Positions 1-5,335 of a DNA stretch of 5,335 bases are shown here, piece after piece. Under the pieces are notes generated by a model. That model was not told the DNA's origin. It saw only the letters and a list, made by a program, of their open reading frames with translations, and did not search any database. Numbering within the stretch: position 1 is the stretch's first letter; the number at the start of each line of letters is the position of its first letter. A program made the translations under genes and the position numbers. The stretch is from Gammaproteobacteria bacterium (GTDB lineage Bacteria; Pseudomonadota; Gammaproteobacteria; Steroidobacterales; SZUA-146), in contig QIGP01000023.1 of assembly GCA_003228965.1 (NCBI GenBank), forward strand, positions 1 through 5,335, written 5' to 3'.

Positions 1-2
1 AC

Positions 3-188
3 GGGTTTGGTAACCGCTGCGACACCGATACCAACAACGACTGCGAAGTAAACTTCCTGGACGTTGCGTTATTTGCAGAGGCCTTCCTAACGGCCGACCC
101 TTTACATGATTTCAACAACGACGGCATGGTGAATTTTCTTGATTACCCGTTCATGGTAAACAGTATTTTCGAAATGGAGCGTAGGTGA
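3..188 (+). CDS. C-terminal end of a secreted protein with a dockerin-like double EF-hand (5' partial)
   Basis: The reading frame is open from the left edge to TGA at 186-188 and gives the last 61 residues of a longer protein. Two calcium-loop motifs of the dockerin type (D-x-N-x-D-x-x-V-N-x-x-D) are visible. The first uses D9, N11, D13, N17 and D20; the second uses D36, N38, D40, G41, N44 and D47. They are spaced 27 residues apart, each followed by a short hydrophobic helix, as in type I dockerin repeats. Two cysteines, C6 and C14, flank the first loop. In this family such repeats fold around Ca2+ at the C-terminus of large exported enzymes or adhesins, so an extracellular or cell-surface location is likely. 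The catalytic or binding part lies upstream of the window, so the protein's activity cannot be stated. In bacteria without cellulosomes these modules have no proven cohesin partner. The domain call is firm; the protein identity is unknown. Confidence 0.85.
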   Translation, partial: GFGNRCDTDTNNDCEVNFLDVALFAEAFLTADPLHDFNNDGMVNFLDYPFMVNSIFEMERR

Positions 189-195
189 GTGCCTT

Positions 196-614
196 GTGAA
201 TACAGAGCAGGACAGGCACGCTAGCTTGCAGGGCTCTTCAGCGATAGTGATTGGTTTACCCGACATCGAACAGATTGATGCGTTGCTCAATAAATATGAC
301 AACGTGGCCGAAGATTTTGATGTCGGCGGTGATTCGGATGTTTTGGGTTTTGTTAATTTAGGTGTAGGTTCTAACGGAGATCAATCAGCAGACGATACTC
401 TCTACGAGGCGAGTGTTAGTGCAACCGGCAGTACATTCGAATTGTCGATTAGTCAGAAGCAGACACTGGTTTTGCATTTACGGTCATCTTTGGCAATTCA
501 ACGGTTGATATCGCAGCCGTACCGTTGCCTGCAGGCGCGTGGTTGTTTGTTTCTGCGCATGGGATACTGACAGTTGGTCGCAGACGATCAAACTCTCGCT
601 GGCCTGAGTTCTGA
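196..614 (+). pseudogene. Frameshifted remnant of a VPLPA-CTERM sorted surface protein
   Basis: Two adjacent frames each hold half of one protein. From a GTG at 196 an acidic, Gly/Asp/Ser-rich segment runs to about 460, including LPDIEQIDALLNKYD and DDTLYEASVSATGSTFELSIS. That frame then turns into poor sequence and stops at 568-570. The next frame, open from 453 to TGA at 612-614, carries FAFTVIFGNSTVDIAA, then VPLPAGAWLFVSAHGIL and a GRRR basic tail. This is the layout of a VPLPA-type PEP-CTERM signal: motif, hydrophobic helix, arginine cluster. In known systems it is recognised by an exosortase/archaeosortase-type enzyme in the inner membrane. The join needs a -1 shift (one base lost or two gained) at roughly 453-475. 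No N-terminal signal peptide is found in any frame after the preceding gene ends at 188, so the 5' part is missing too. A histidine sits within the hydrophobic helix, which is unusual and fits decay. A sequencing error could explain the shift but not the absent signal peptide. Confidence 0.65.
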
Positions 615-700
615 AATCAATGCCCCAAAGAAATTGGCTACAGGGCGTTCCAGACGATGTGATGCGCAAGTATGAAATCCCCCAAACACATCGATTCGTA

Positions 701-730
701 GAGACAACCCGGCTTTCTTAACGCTATACT
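701..730 (+). promoter_or_regulatory. Candidate sigma-70 promoter for tag
   Basis: The -10 box TATACT at 725-730 matches the consensus at 5 of 6 positions. GAGACA at 701-706 matches the -35 consensus at 4 of 6 positions, with an 18-base spacer. Transcription would start near 737, leaving a leader of about 27 bases before the GTG at 764. It was found by eye; position and direction fit the only intact gene downstream. Confidence 0.45.
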
Positions 731-752
731 TGCAAAAAAGAGCTATGAGTTT

Positions 753-758
753 GGGAGG
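753..758 (+). promoter_or_regulatory. Shine-Dalgarno fixing the GTG start of tag
   Basis: GGGAGG lies 5 bases upstream of the GTG at 764-766. It is strong and well placed, and it supports a GTG start that gives MSKVKRCNW, putting the zinc-ligand cysteine near the N-terminus as in characterised Tag proteins. Confidence 0.7.
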
Positions 759-763
759 TTTTA

Positions 764-1354
764 GTGAGTAAAGTGAAAAGATGCAATTGGGCGCTTGGTC
801 AGTTTGATGAGTACGTGGCGTACCACGACGAAGAGTGGGGCGTGCCTACCTGGGACGACGCGACGCTGTTTGAGTTTCTTATTCTCGAAGGAGCTCAAGC
901 CGGATTGAGCTGGGCGACTATTTTAAAAAAGCGTAAAGGCTATCGGACCAATTTCGCGGATTTCGATGTGGCCAGGGTGGCACGTTTTACTGACAAACGC
1001 ATCGAAAAAATACTCACCGATCCTGGTATTGTTCGCAATCGACTGAAAGTGGTCTCCTCCGTGACGAATGCCAAAGCTTTTATAAAAGTGCAAAAAGAAT
1101 TTGGCTCATTTGCCGAATACATTTGGGGCTTTGTTGGGCATAAACCCATACAAAGCCGTTGGGCCTCGATGAAAGACGTGCCAGCCACCACCGAAGAGTC
1201 CGACGCATTGAGTAAAGACCTTAAGAAGCGCGGTTTCAAATTTGTCGGTAGCACCATCATGTACGCCTATATGCAGGCTACCGGCATGGTGAACGATCAC
1301 ACCGTGGGGTGTTTTCGCCGCGGCCCCTGCAAAAAACTGGCAACAACAAAATAG
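764..1354 (+). CDS. tag: DNA-3-methyladenine glycosylase I (Tag)
   Basis: This 196-residue cytoplasmic base-excision repair enzyme removes 3-methyladenine from alkylated DNA, leaving an abasic site. The whole protein aligns by eye with E. coli Tag (187 residues): C-x-W start, YHDEEWGVP, LEGAQAGLSW, LKKRxxYR, the SDALSKDLKKRGFKFVG block and the NDHTVGC end. The zinc-binding set is complete: C7, H21, H179 and C183, equivalent to E. coli C4, H17, H175 and C179. The base-pocket residues E42 and W50 correspond to E38 and W46. It is therefore intact and probably active. It begins with GTG behind a strong Shine-Dalgarno and has its own candidate promoter, and neither neighbour looks functionally linked, so it is probably transcribed alone. 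Tag is constitutive in E. coli, and nothing here suggests damage-inducible control: I saw no LexA-like or Ada-like box. The C-terminus has a short basic tail after C183 that is not part of the catalytic core. Confidence 0.96.
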   Translation: MSKVKRCNWALGQFDEYVAYHDEEWGVPTWDDATLFEFLILEGAQAGLSWATILKKRKGYRTNFADFDVARVARFTDKRIEKILTDPGIVRNRLKVVSSVTNAKAFIKVQKEFGSFAEYIWGFVGHKPIQSRWASMKDVPATTEESDALSKDLKKRGFKFVGSTIMYAYMQATGMVNDHTVGCFRRGPCKKLATTK

Positions 1355-1485
1355 CTCGTAACGCCGATTGTTAATACTCGGGAATTTGTTTGGCGTAGTT
1401 GATCGATCTTCGCTGTACACTTTGAGGCACCACTCAACTGTTGCACTTGGTTGTTGAATCCGAGTAAGTTATCAACGGTTTTTCT

Positions 1486-1494
1486 TGTTATAGT
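1486..1494 (+). promoter_or_regulatory. Candidate extended -10 promoter for the exported-protein gene
   Basis: TGTTATAGT reads as an extended -10 element: TG, one base, then TATAGT, which matches TATAAT at 5 of 6 positions. No good -35 box lies 16-18 bases upstream, which is tolerated with extended -10 promoters. The start point would be near 1501, about 29 bases before the ATG at 1530 but only about 14 before the ATG at 1515. This favours the later start. Confidence 0.4.
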
Positions 1495-1529
1495 TCTGAC
1501 TACACATACGACCAATGGCGGGAAAAACT

Positions 1530-2012
1530 ATGAGCTTTATGAAAAAAACAAAAAGCAATGAGACGTCGCGCATGGTCGGAGTTTCGCTGTTTTTTGCAAT
1601 GACGTTGGCCGTTCTTCCGGCATCGATTGCCGAGCCGTTCACAGAACAATACGTTAACCAAAGGCTGGCTGAACTCGCATCTGAAATCAGTGAGGCGGTG
1701 TTCTCAGCTCAGTATCTTCCTCGAGAATACAACCCTTCTGGCATGGCCACTTTCATGGTCGAATACATTATGACCCACGAATCGAAACCCATCTTTATAG
1801 GTGTGTATGGTGAGACAGATTCCGAGTTGTTTGCGAATGCCGTAGAAGTCACAGCCCAGGGTTTGATGAAAAATTATCGCGGTCCGGTATCGAGCTGGCC
1901 CAATGTCACTATTGTTTACTTTTCAAATAGCGTACCGGGGCAAGCTCTGGAAATTGCTGCAGGCGATGCAGGCATGCAGCTCTTGATTGAAAAATCGAGG
2001 AACAAGGACTAG
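1530..2012 (+). CDS. Small exported protein of unknown function
   Basis: I do not recognise this family. The 160-residue product begins with a basic stretch (MSFMKKTK) and, from about residue 16 to 30, a hydrophobic core. A likely signal peptidase I site follows ASIA (cut after A34), leaving a mature protein of about 126 residues in the periplasm or outside the cell. There is no lipobox, second membrane segment or cysteine in the mature part. The mature protein opens with a helical, acidic stretch (FTEQYVNQRLAELASEISEA). An alternating hydrophobic segment, KPIFIGVYG, and a later one, NVTIVYFS, look like beta strands around a second helix, suggesting a small alpha/beta fold. An in-frame ATG at 1515 would add five residues (MAGKT). 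I prefer 1530 because a GGGA sits 6 bases upstream and the promoter at 1486-1494 would leave 1515 almost without a leader; ATG at 1539 is also possible. The gene ends 28 bases from the convergent lipoprotein gene with no clear terminator between. Confidence 0.75.
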   Translation: MSFMKKTKSNETSRMVGVSLFFAMTLAVLPASIAEPFTEQYVNQRLAELASEISEAVFSAQYLPREYNPSGMATFMVEYIMTHESKPIFIGVYGETDSELFANAVEVTAQGLMKNYRGPVSSWPNVTIVYFSNSVPGQALEIAAGDAGMQLLIEKSRNKD

Positions 2013-2040
2013 CGCGACCGCGACGGGCTGCCTTTGGCGT

Positions 2041-2724
2041 TCAGCGGCTTACCGGTGCAGTTAAATCGAAGACCACACGAAACATACGCTGCTCTTCGAT
2101 ACGTTGCAGTTCGTAAGCGAACGTTTCCCCGGGCTTAATTTCGATGGCCCACACGTTGGTCGCCGCAGCTGGAATCATGGTTCCTGTGTTCTCGTCGGCC
2201 GGGAACACTTGCCGAACGCCAGTGCCTTGCGTTTTTGAGACGCCACCGTAACCGCTAGTGGGGTCGGGTTTACCGTTCTTGTCCACGTGACGGTGATGCA
2301 GCGATAGGCCTTGATCGCTACGGCGGAACATCCACGTACGGGAATCGTCGTCGTCGACACTAAGTCCAATATCGATGGCGTTTCGTTTGCAGCGTTTGGA
2401 GTGCATGGTCAACGTGGCAAGGCCAAAGGCCCGGTCGGATTCTTCAGTGCCTATGGTGAGTTGGCCCCCAAAGCTTTTGTCGCACAAATTAGACAGCGCG
2501 TTCCAAAACACTTCCTGAGATTTCAACGTGGGTAGGCTTTCAGGAGGCGTGACCGGCAGATTAGATTCAGTGGTCACGGCTTCCGGAGGAGGTGTGGTGG
2601 AATCTGCGGCTGGTTCTGTTTGTTTTGCCTGACAAGCGGCTAACGAGAGCGCTGCAAGAACAATCCAAATGGAGCGATTGCGATTGCCAGTCGAACGTGT
2701 GAGAGATGCCTGCAATATGTTCAT
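2041..2724 (-). CDS. Uncharacterised lipoprotein, conserved secreted family
   Basis: The 227-residue product has a basic N-terminus (R15, R17), a hydrophobic stretch and the lipobox LAAC with C31 as the lipidated cysteine. Q32 at +2 does not signal inner-membrane retention, so an outer-membrane anchor is likely. Residues 36-68 form a Pro/Thr/Glu-rich linker. The globular domain (about 70-227) has clear landmarks: FWNALSNLC with C81, C112 as a probable disulfide partner, an acidic DDDDSRTW stretch (124-131), SLHHRHVDKNGKPD (141-154), YGG (159-161), FPAD (174-177), PAAATNVW (185-192), and a FRVVFDLTAPV ending. From memory, this pattern (SRTW, a His-rich segment with a charged turn, YGG, FPAD, ATNVW, FDLT-P-V) belongs to a conserved family of secreted proteins of unknown function seen in several Gram-negative phyla. 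The histidine and aspartate clusters could bind metal, but that is a guess. The gene is divergent from the MAPEG gene across 90 bp. Its Shine-Dalgarno is weak (AGG about 10 bases upstream of the ATG). Confidence 0.85.
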   Translation of the reverse strand: MNILQASLTRSTGNRNRSIWIVLAALSLAACQAKQTEPAADSTTPPPEAVTTESNLPVTPPESLPTLKSQEVFWNALSNLCDKSFGGQLTIGTEESDRAFGLATLTMHSKRCKRNAIDIGLSVDDDDSRTWMFRRSDQGLSLHHRHVDKNGKPDPTSGYGGVSKTQGTGVRQVFPADENTGTMIPAAATNVWAIEIKPGETFAYELQRIEEQRMFRVVFDLTAPVSR

Positions 2725-2744
2725 GATGAATCTGCCTGCTTAAT

Positions 2745-2773
2745 TTGCCCTGTCCCAAGGCCCGGATTATACT
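2745..2773 (+). promoter_or_regulatory. Candidate sigma-70 promoter for the MAPEG gene
   Basis: TTGCCC at 2745-2750 (4 of 6 consensus matches) is followed after exactly 17 bases by TATACT at 2768-2773 (5 of 6). Transcription would start near 2780, with a leader of about 35 bases containing a good Shine-Dalgarno at 2804-2807. This is the best-matched promoter in the window. Confidence 0.55.
2766..2771 (-). promoter_or_regulatory. Candidate -10 box for the lipoprotein gene
   Basis: Read on the minus strand this is a perfect TATAAT. Transcription would start near 2759, about 35 bases before the ATG at 2724. No convincing -35 box or upstream TG was found, so the call rests on the hexamer and its placement. 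It overlaps the -10 box of the oppositely directed promoter by four bases. Confidence 0.4.
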
Positions 2774-2814
2774 GCTAAACCTTCAGATCACCAGAAATCC
2801 TCCGGAGAACCCGA

Positions 2815-3210
2815 ATGTTGGCAGTAGTCACGGCGCTCTATGGCGCGTTAACCGCTCTACTAATGATCATTACCGCGCTGGGCGTTGTTAAAGTACGGCG
2901 TAAAGAACAAGTCGGTCTGGGGGATGGTGGCAACGCGCAGGTCACGCAAGCCATGCGCATACATGCGAACCTGGCTGAGTACGCGCCTATTTCACTGCTG
3001 CTACTGCTGTTTTTGGAGCTCAATCAGGCCGACAGCATGTTACTACACGCGTTTGGTATTGCGTTCCTCATTGGCCGGGTACTTCACATCTGGGGTTTCT
3101 CAAGCAAACCTGGCTACTCGCACGGCCGTTACTTCGGCACGGTGATTACCTTGCTCAATTTAATTGTCATGGCTCTCGCCAACGCGTTTTTGATTTTGCG
3201 TACCGTATGA
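2815..3210 (+). CDS. MAPEG-family integral membrane protein
   Basis: The 131-residue protein has four predicted membrane helices at about 4-24, 55-70, 74-94 and 107-128. This is the topology and size of MAPEG proteins (membrane-associated proteins in eicosanoid and glutathione metabolism). The family signature is present as RIHANLAEY, with R48, H50, N52 and E55. In characterised members this region, at the end of the first cytoplasmic loop, helps bind glutathione. The loop itself (VRRKEQVGLGDGGN) resembles that of the small bacterial YecN/YrbE-like MAPEG members. Further conserved-looking residues are the GRVLHIWG segment (87-94) and G104-R105. It sits in the inner membrane, probably as a trimer. 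Bacterial members are mostly unassigned; glutathione transferase or peroxidase activity is possible but not shown. The start is supported by GGAG at 2804-2807, 7 bases upstream of the ATG. It appears to be a single-gene transcript, with only a hairpin and a convergent gene following. Confidence 0.92.
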   Translation: MLAVVTALYGALTALLMIITALGVVKVRRKEQVGLGDGGNAQVTQAMRIHANLAEYAPISLLLLLFLELNQADSMLLHAFGIAFLIGRVLHIWGFSSKPGYSHGRYFGTVITLLNLIVMALANAFLILRTV

Positions 3211-3221
3211 ATTTGTTCGCA

Positions 3222-3278
3222 AGAGGTGCATGCGGGCCTCACAGTGAACCGCCACTGCGACCGGTCTCGTGCACCTCT
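3222..3278. other. Long imperfect hairpin between convergent genes
   Basis: AGAGGTGCA at 3222-3230 is perfectly complementary to TGCACCTCT at 3270-3278. Inside, GGCC at 3235-3238 can pair with GGTC at 3263-3266 (one G-U). CAGTG at 3242-3246 pairs with CACTG at 3253-3257 around a six-base loop. The three helices stack into one 57-base hairpin with small internal loops. It starts 12 bases after the MAPEG stop codon and ends 69 bases before the protease stop on the other strand. There is no T-run after it on either strand (+ continues AAAAAG, - continues TGCGAACAAAT), so it is not a standard intrinsic terminator. A 3'-end stabilising structure or a Rho-associated element are possible roles. Confidence 0.5.
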
Positions 3279-3346
3279 AAAAAGTTAACGCCGTCGCACG
3301 GTCGGCTGGTGCTCACAAATGGTGTTGTGCCAGGGCCGGCAGTGCA

Positions 3347-5335
3347 CTACCTGACAATTTGGTGTTGAAACTTGTTCGTGTTGGTAGGCACGAGCCACAG
3401 TTGCCCGTTTGCACCTGCTTCAACGTCAATGCCGGTTCCTGGCGAGATAACATAGCTGCCTTGCTCGTCGGCTGCCTGGTTGTCCAGGTCGATTGTGCCG
3501 CCAAGACTTGACTGCGTGCCGTAGCGGTCGACCACAATCAAAGTTACACGAAGTATACGTTCATGCGGTTTGAATAGTGCGTTAACACCGGACGGAGCAT
3601 TGAACCAGGGCAATACTATAACGCGGTCGTTGAAGTCGACATCTTCGACTATCCAGTTCGACACACTATTTTCAGAGCCAACGTCGTCAAGGTCGTCTAT
3701 GCGGTCGATGCCAGTCACAAGGGTGCCGGGATCAAAACCTAACCACGACCAGTCGACGGCAAACAGCGTGCCCTCGATGGCCGGGTCGTTGTCGGTATCT
3801 ACGCGCAGAAAATATCGGTAATTCGACGGATTGTCCCAAGGGTTCTTAAGCACTACACCAACTTCAAATACAGGTTGAGTGAAGAGTGTTGCATTGCGCC
3901 AGCCAAAGGCGACTATTTCGGAAGTGGTGTCTCCTTCTTCCTGGTTCACAAGAACGAAACTGTGCGCTATAGCTTTTTGCGGACCGTTGTTAGTAATTTG
4001 GCTGTGGCCTCCGCTCGCTTTGTTTGCGTGACTGTTCGCCAAGGGCTTGAGCGAGAGTGCAGGCTTTGCGCTTAAATCCAAACGCTTGACAGGCTTCGTG
4101 TTCGAGAACGGGGTGTTAACGGTCGCTTTTGAAGCGCCGTCGGCACCGGCTACAAAGCCCACACGTAATTCGTCACGCGTGTCGTTAAATACGCACCAGC
4201 CGCTTGTTTCGTTTCGACTCATGCGGCCGTCGTCGTTGCCAAGCTGGTCGGCCATTGCTTCGATCTTAATGGCGATCTCAACGCTTGCATTAGGCGCGAC
4301 CGTAACGCTTTGTGGACATTCAACCTCCAGGCCCGACTGGCTGGTAGCCAGCTCTTTGGTTACGGTAAAGGTACGCGAAAAATCGGCCATATTGCGCAGC
4401 GTAACAATTCGTTTTGCGCTCTTTGACGTGAGTGGATTGATGTAGCCAAACGATATGCCTGCCGGTTCTATGAAGCTTGAAAGATTGCTTGCGTCAGCCC
4501 CACGAATGACCCCAACGCCCTGGCGCGACAGTGGTTCTGGGGTCTGCGAGCCGGGCCCGCCTTGCTGCGAAGGTTGCGCGGAGTTTTGCAATAGTGCCTT
4601 GAGTGAAGCGGGTGCAAGATCCGGGTACTGTTGTTTGAGTAGTGCGGCCATTCCTGCAACGTGAGGTGCCGCCATCGACGTGCCCCGGCGTTGCACGCCT
4701 TCAACTCCCGAGCCCGCAAGCGTAGACACGGTAAATCGACCGGGTGCCGCAAGGTCTGGCTTGAACCCCGAGTTGCCGGCTCCAGGCCCCTGAGATGAAA
4801 ATACCGCAATTACGTCGTCAAGATTTGTTGGGGTCGGTACTGTGAACCCGGAGCTAAAGCGTACAGTCGGTGTTTCGCCTTGCTCAAGTGCGTCGAGTAG
4901 CCGTTGGCCGTCTGTCGAAGTGATCATGAGACCGGGAATCGAGATGTCTTCAGAATAAATTCCGCCCATGACCAGCAAATTACTCACGTTGTCCGACGAA
5001 TTCATAAGTACAACGGCGGTACCTCCGGCTGCTTGTACATAGTCGTATTTCACCGGGAACAGGCAGCCACCTCGCGCTACGATGACAGCCTTGCCATTTA
5101 CTAAATCGGCATTGCTTAAGGTTTCGCAGGCGTCACTAACTGGACCTGGAGCATTTGCGGTGACGGCAACTGCCACCCCGTGTTGCAAAATACCAGGGCC
5201 AAGTTTTACAGGGCCCGCGCCTTCGAGTGCAGGCATAAGCGGGGCTTCTTCGAGGTCGGTCGCCAACGCAATTTGTCGTCGTCCACCGCTGATGGATGCG
5301 GCTACTGTAATAGCTTCGGGGCTGACGCCTGGTGA
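3347..5335 (-). CDS. Secreted subtilisin-like (S8) serine protease with inserted PA domain (5' partial)
   Basis: The frame is open to the right edge, so the start, signal peptide, catalytic Asp and His and the oxyanion Asn lie outside; 662 residues remain. A TTG at 5266 is not the start, because the 23 residues before it (SPGVSPEAITVAAS and on) are typical subtilase sequence. Next comes a protease-associated (PA) domain at about 50-155, with GKAVIVARGGCLFPVKYDYV and IPGLMITSTDGQRLL. The catalytic core then resumes: FSSQGP at 179-184, KPDLAAPG at 192-199, and GTSMAAPHVAG with nucleophile S220 (codon 4676-4678). This PA-in-subtilase order is the standard one for the family. Residues about 290-400 look like a fibronectin-III/Ig-type beta domain. 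Residues about 410-662 are beta-rich and acidic, with short Asp-rich turns (DTDNDP, DRIDDLDD), and match no domain I can name. No PEP-CTERM, dockerin or transporter signal is seen at the C-terminus. The likely role is extracellular protein degradation. Stop is TAG at 3347-3349. Confidence 0.93.
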   Translation of the reverse strand, partial: SPGVSPEAITVAASISGGRRQIALATDLEEAPLMPALEGAGPVKLGPGILQHGVAVAVTANAPGPVSDACETLSNADLVNGKAVIVARGGCLFPVKYDYVQAAGGTAVVLMNSSDNVSNLLVMGGIYSEDISIPGLMITSTDGQRLLDALEQGETPTVRFSSGFTVPTPTNLDDVIAVFSSQGPGAGNSGFKPDLAAPGRFTVSTLAGSGVEGVQRRGTSMAAPHVAGMAALLKQQYPDLAPASLKALLQNSAQPSQQGGPGSQTPEPLSRQGVGVIRGADASNLSSFIEPAGISFGYINPLTSKSAKRIVTLRNMADFSRTFTVTKELATSQSGLEVECPQSVTVAPNASVEIAIKIEAMADQLGNDDGRMSRNETSGWCVFNDTRDELRVGFVAGADGASKATVNTPFSNTKPVKRLDLSAKPALSLKPLANSHANKASGGHSQITNNGPQKAIAHSFVLVNQEEGDTTSEIVAFGWRNATLFTQPVFEVGVVLKNPWDNPSNYRYFLRVDTDNDPAIEGTLFAVDWSWLGFDPGTLVTGIDRIDDLDDVGSENSVSNWIVEDVDFNDRVIVLPWFNAPSGVNALFKPHERILRVTLIVVDRYGTQSSLGGTIDLDNQAADEQGSYVISPGTGIDVEAGANGQLWLVPTNTNKFQHQIVR

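Noticed and set aside
453..480. Programmed -1 ribosomal frameshift joining the two halves of the VPLPA protein
   Set aside because: No X XXY YYZ slippery heptamer sits in the overlap in the right phase (G GTT TTG at 468-474 does not qualify), no strong downstream pseudoknot is evident, and the signal peptide is missing anyway, so decay or a sequencing error is simpler.
940..1260. Minus-strand open frames opposite tag, including 1106-1420 and 1297-1515
   Set aside because: They are shadows of the fully intact tag gene; the translations are low-complexity and match nothing known.
1361..1396. ACGCC/GGCGT inverted repeat downstream of tag as a terminator
   Set aside because: Only five base pairs with a loop of about 26 bases and no T-run; it is not distinguishable from chance.
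1434..1457. TCAAC/GTTGA inverted repeat upstream of the exported-protein promoter as an operator
   Set aside because: Only a five-base match over a 14-base spacer, with no recognised regulator consensus.
2311..2535. Plus-strand open frame opposite the lipoprotein gene
   Set aside because: It is antisense to a coherent lipoprotein sequence, with no recognisable domain or start signal.
4047..4445. Plus-strand open frame of 132 codons opposite the protease, and similar ones at 3570-3821, 3875-4075 and 4455-4664
   Set aside because: Each is antisense to a well-supported protease reading frame and has no domain, signal peptide or ribosome binding site of its own.
5264..5266. TTG as the start codon of the subtilase
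   Set aside because: The frame stays open to the right edge, and the preceding residues (SPGVSPEAITVAAS) are typical subtilase core, so the gene simply runs off the window.
1..5335. A new multi-gene defence, mobile or biosynthetic system
   Set aside because: Gene directions alternate, most genes have their own promoters, and there are no nucleases, ATPases, recombinases, CRISPR repeats or biosynthetic enzymes. The genes look like ordinary single-gene units.

Overview
The window looks like chromosomal DNA from a Gram-negative, probably marine, gammaproteobacterium. The clues are a VPLPA-type PEP-CTERM sorting signal, a dockerin-like double EF-hand C-terminus, a lipobox lipoprotein, and a mid-range base composition. 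The assignment is an inference from protein style. No rRNA or tRNA gene is present to fix it.

Layout, left to right. At 3-188 (+) is the C-terminal end of a large secreted protein finishing in two dockerin-like calcium loops. At 196-614 (+) is a decayed fragment of a VPLPA-CTERM surface protein: it has no signal peptide, and its sorting signal lies in a different frame from the body. At 764-1354 (+) is an intact tag gene for DNA-3-methyladenine glycosylase I, with its own promoter and a strong Shine-Dalgarno. At 1530-2012 (+) is a small exported protein of unknown function behind an extended -10 promoter. It converges on an uncharacterised lipoprotein gene at 2041-2724 (-). That gene is divergent from a small MAPEG-family membrane protein gene at 2815-3210 (+), and the 90 bp between them holds -10 elements for both directions that overlap. 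After a long hairpin at 3222-3278, the right third (3347-5335, -) is the C-terminal two-thirds or so of a secreted subtilisin-like (S8) serine protease with an inserted PA domain. Its start lies beyond the window.

How the genes relate. Most products act at or outside the inner membrane (dockerin-like protein, VPLPA fragment, exported protein, lipoprotein, MAPEG protein, protease); Tag is the cytoplasmic exception. They do not form an operon: directions alternate, and nearly every gene has its own promoter region. I see no CRISPR array, transposase, integrase, toxin-antitoxin pair or defence cassette, and nothing that convincingly forms a new multi-gene system. The points most worth a second look are the decayed VPLPA-CTERM gene, the overlapping divergent promoters, the hairpin at 3222-3278, and the two unassigned exported proteins.
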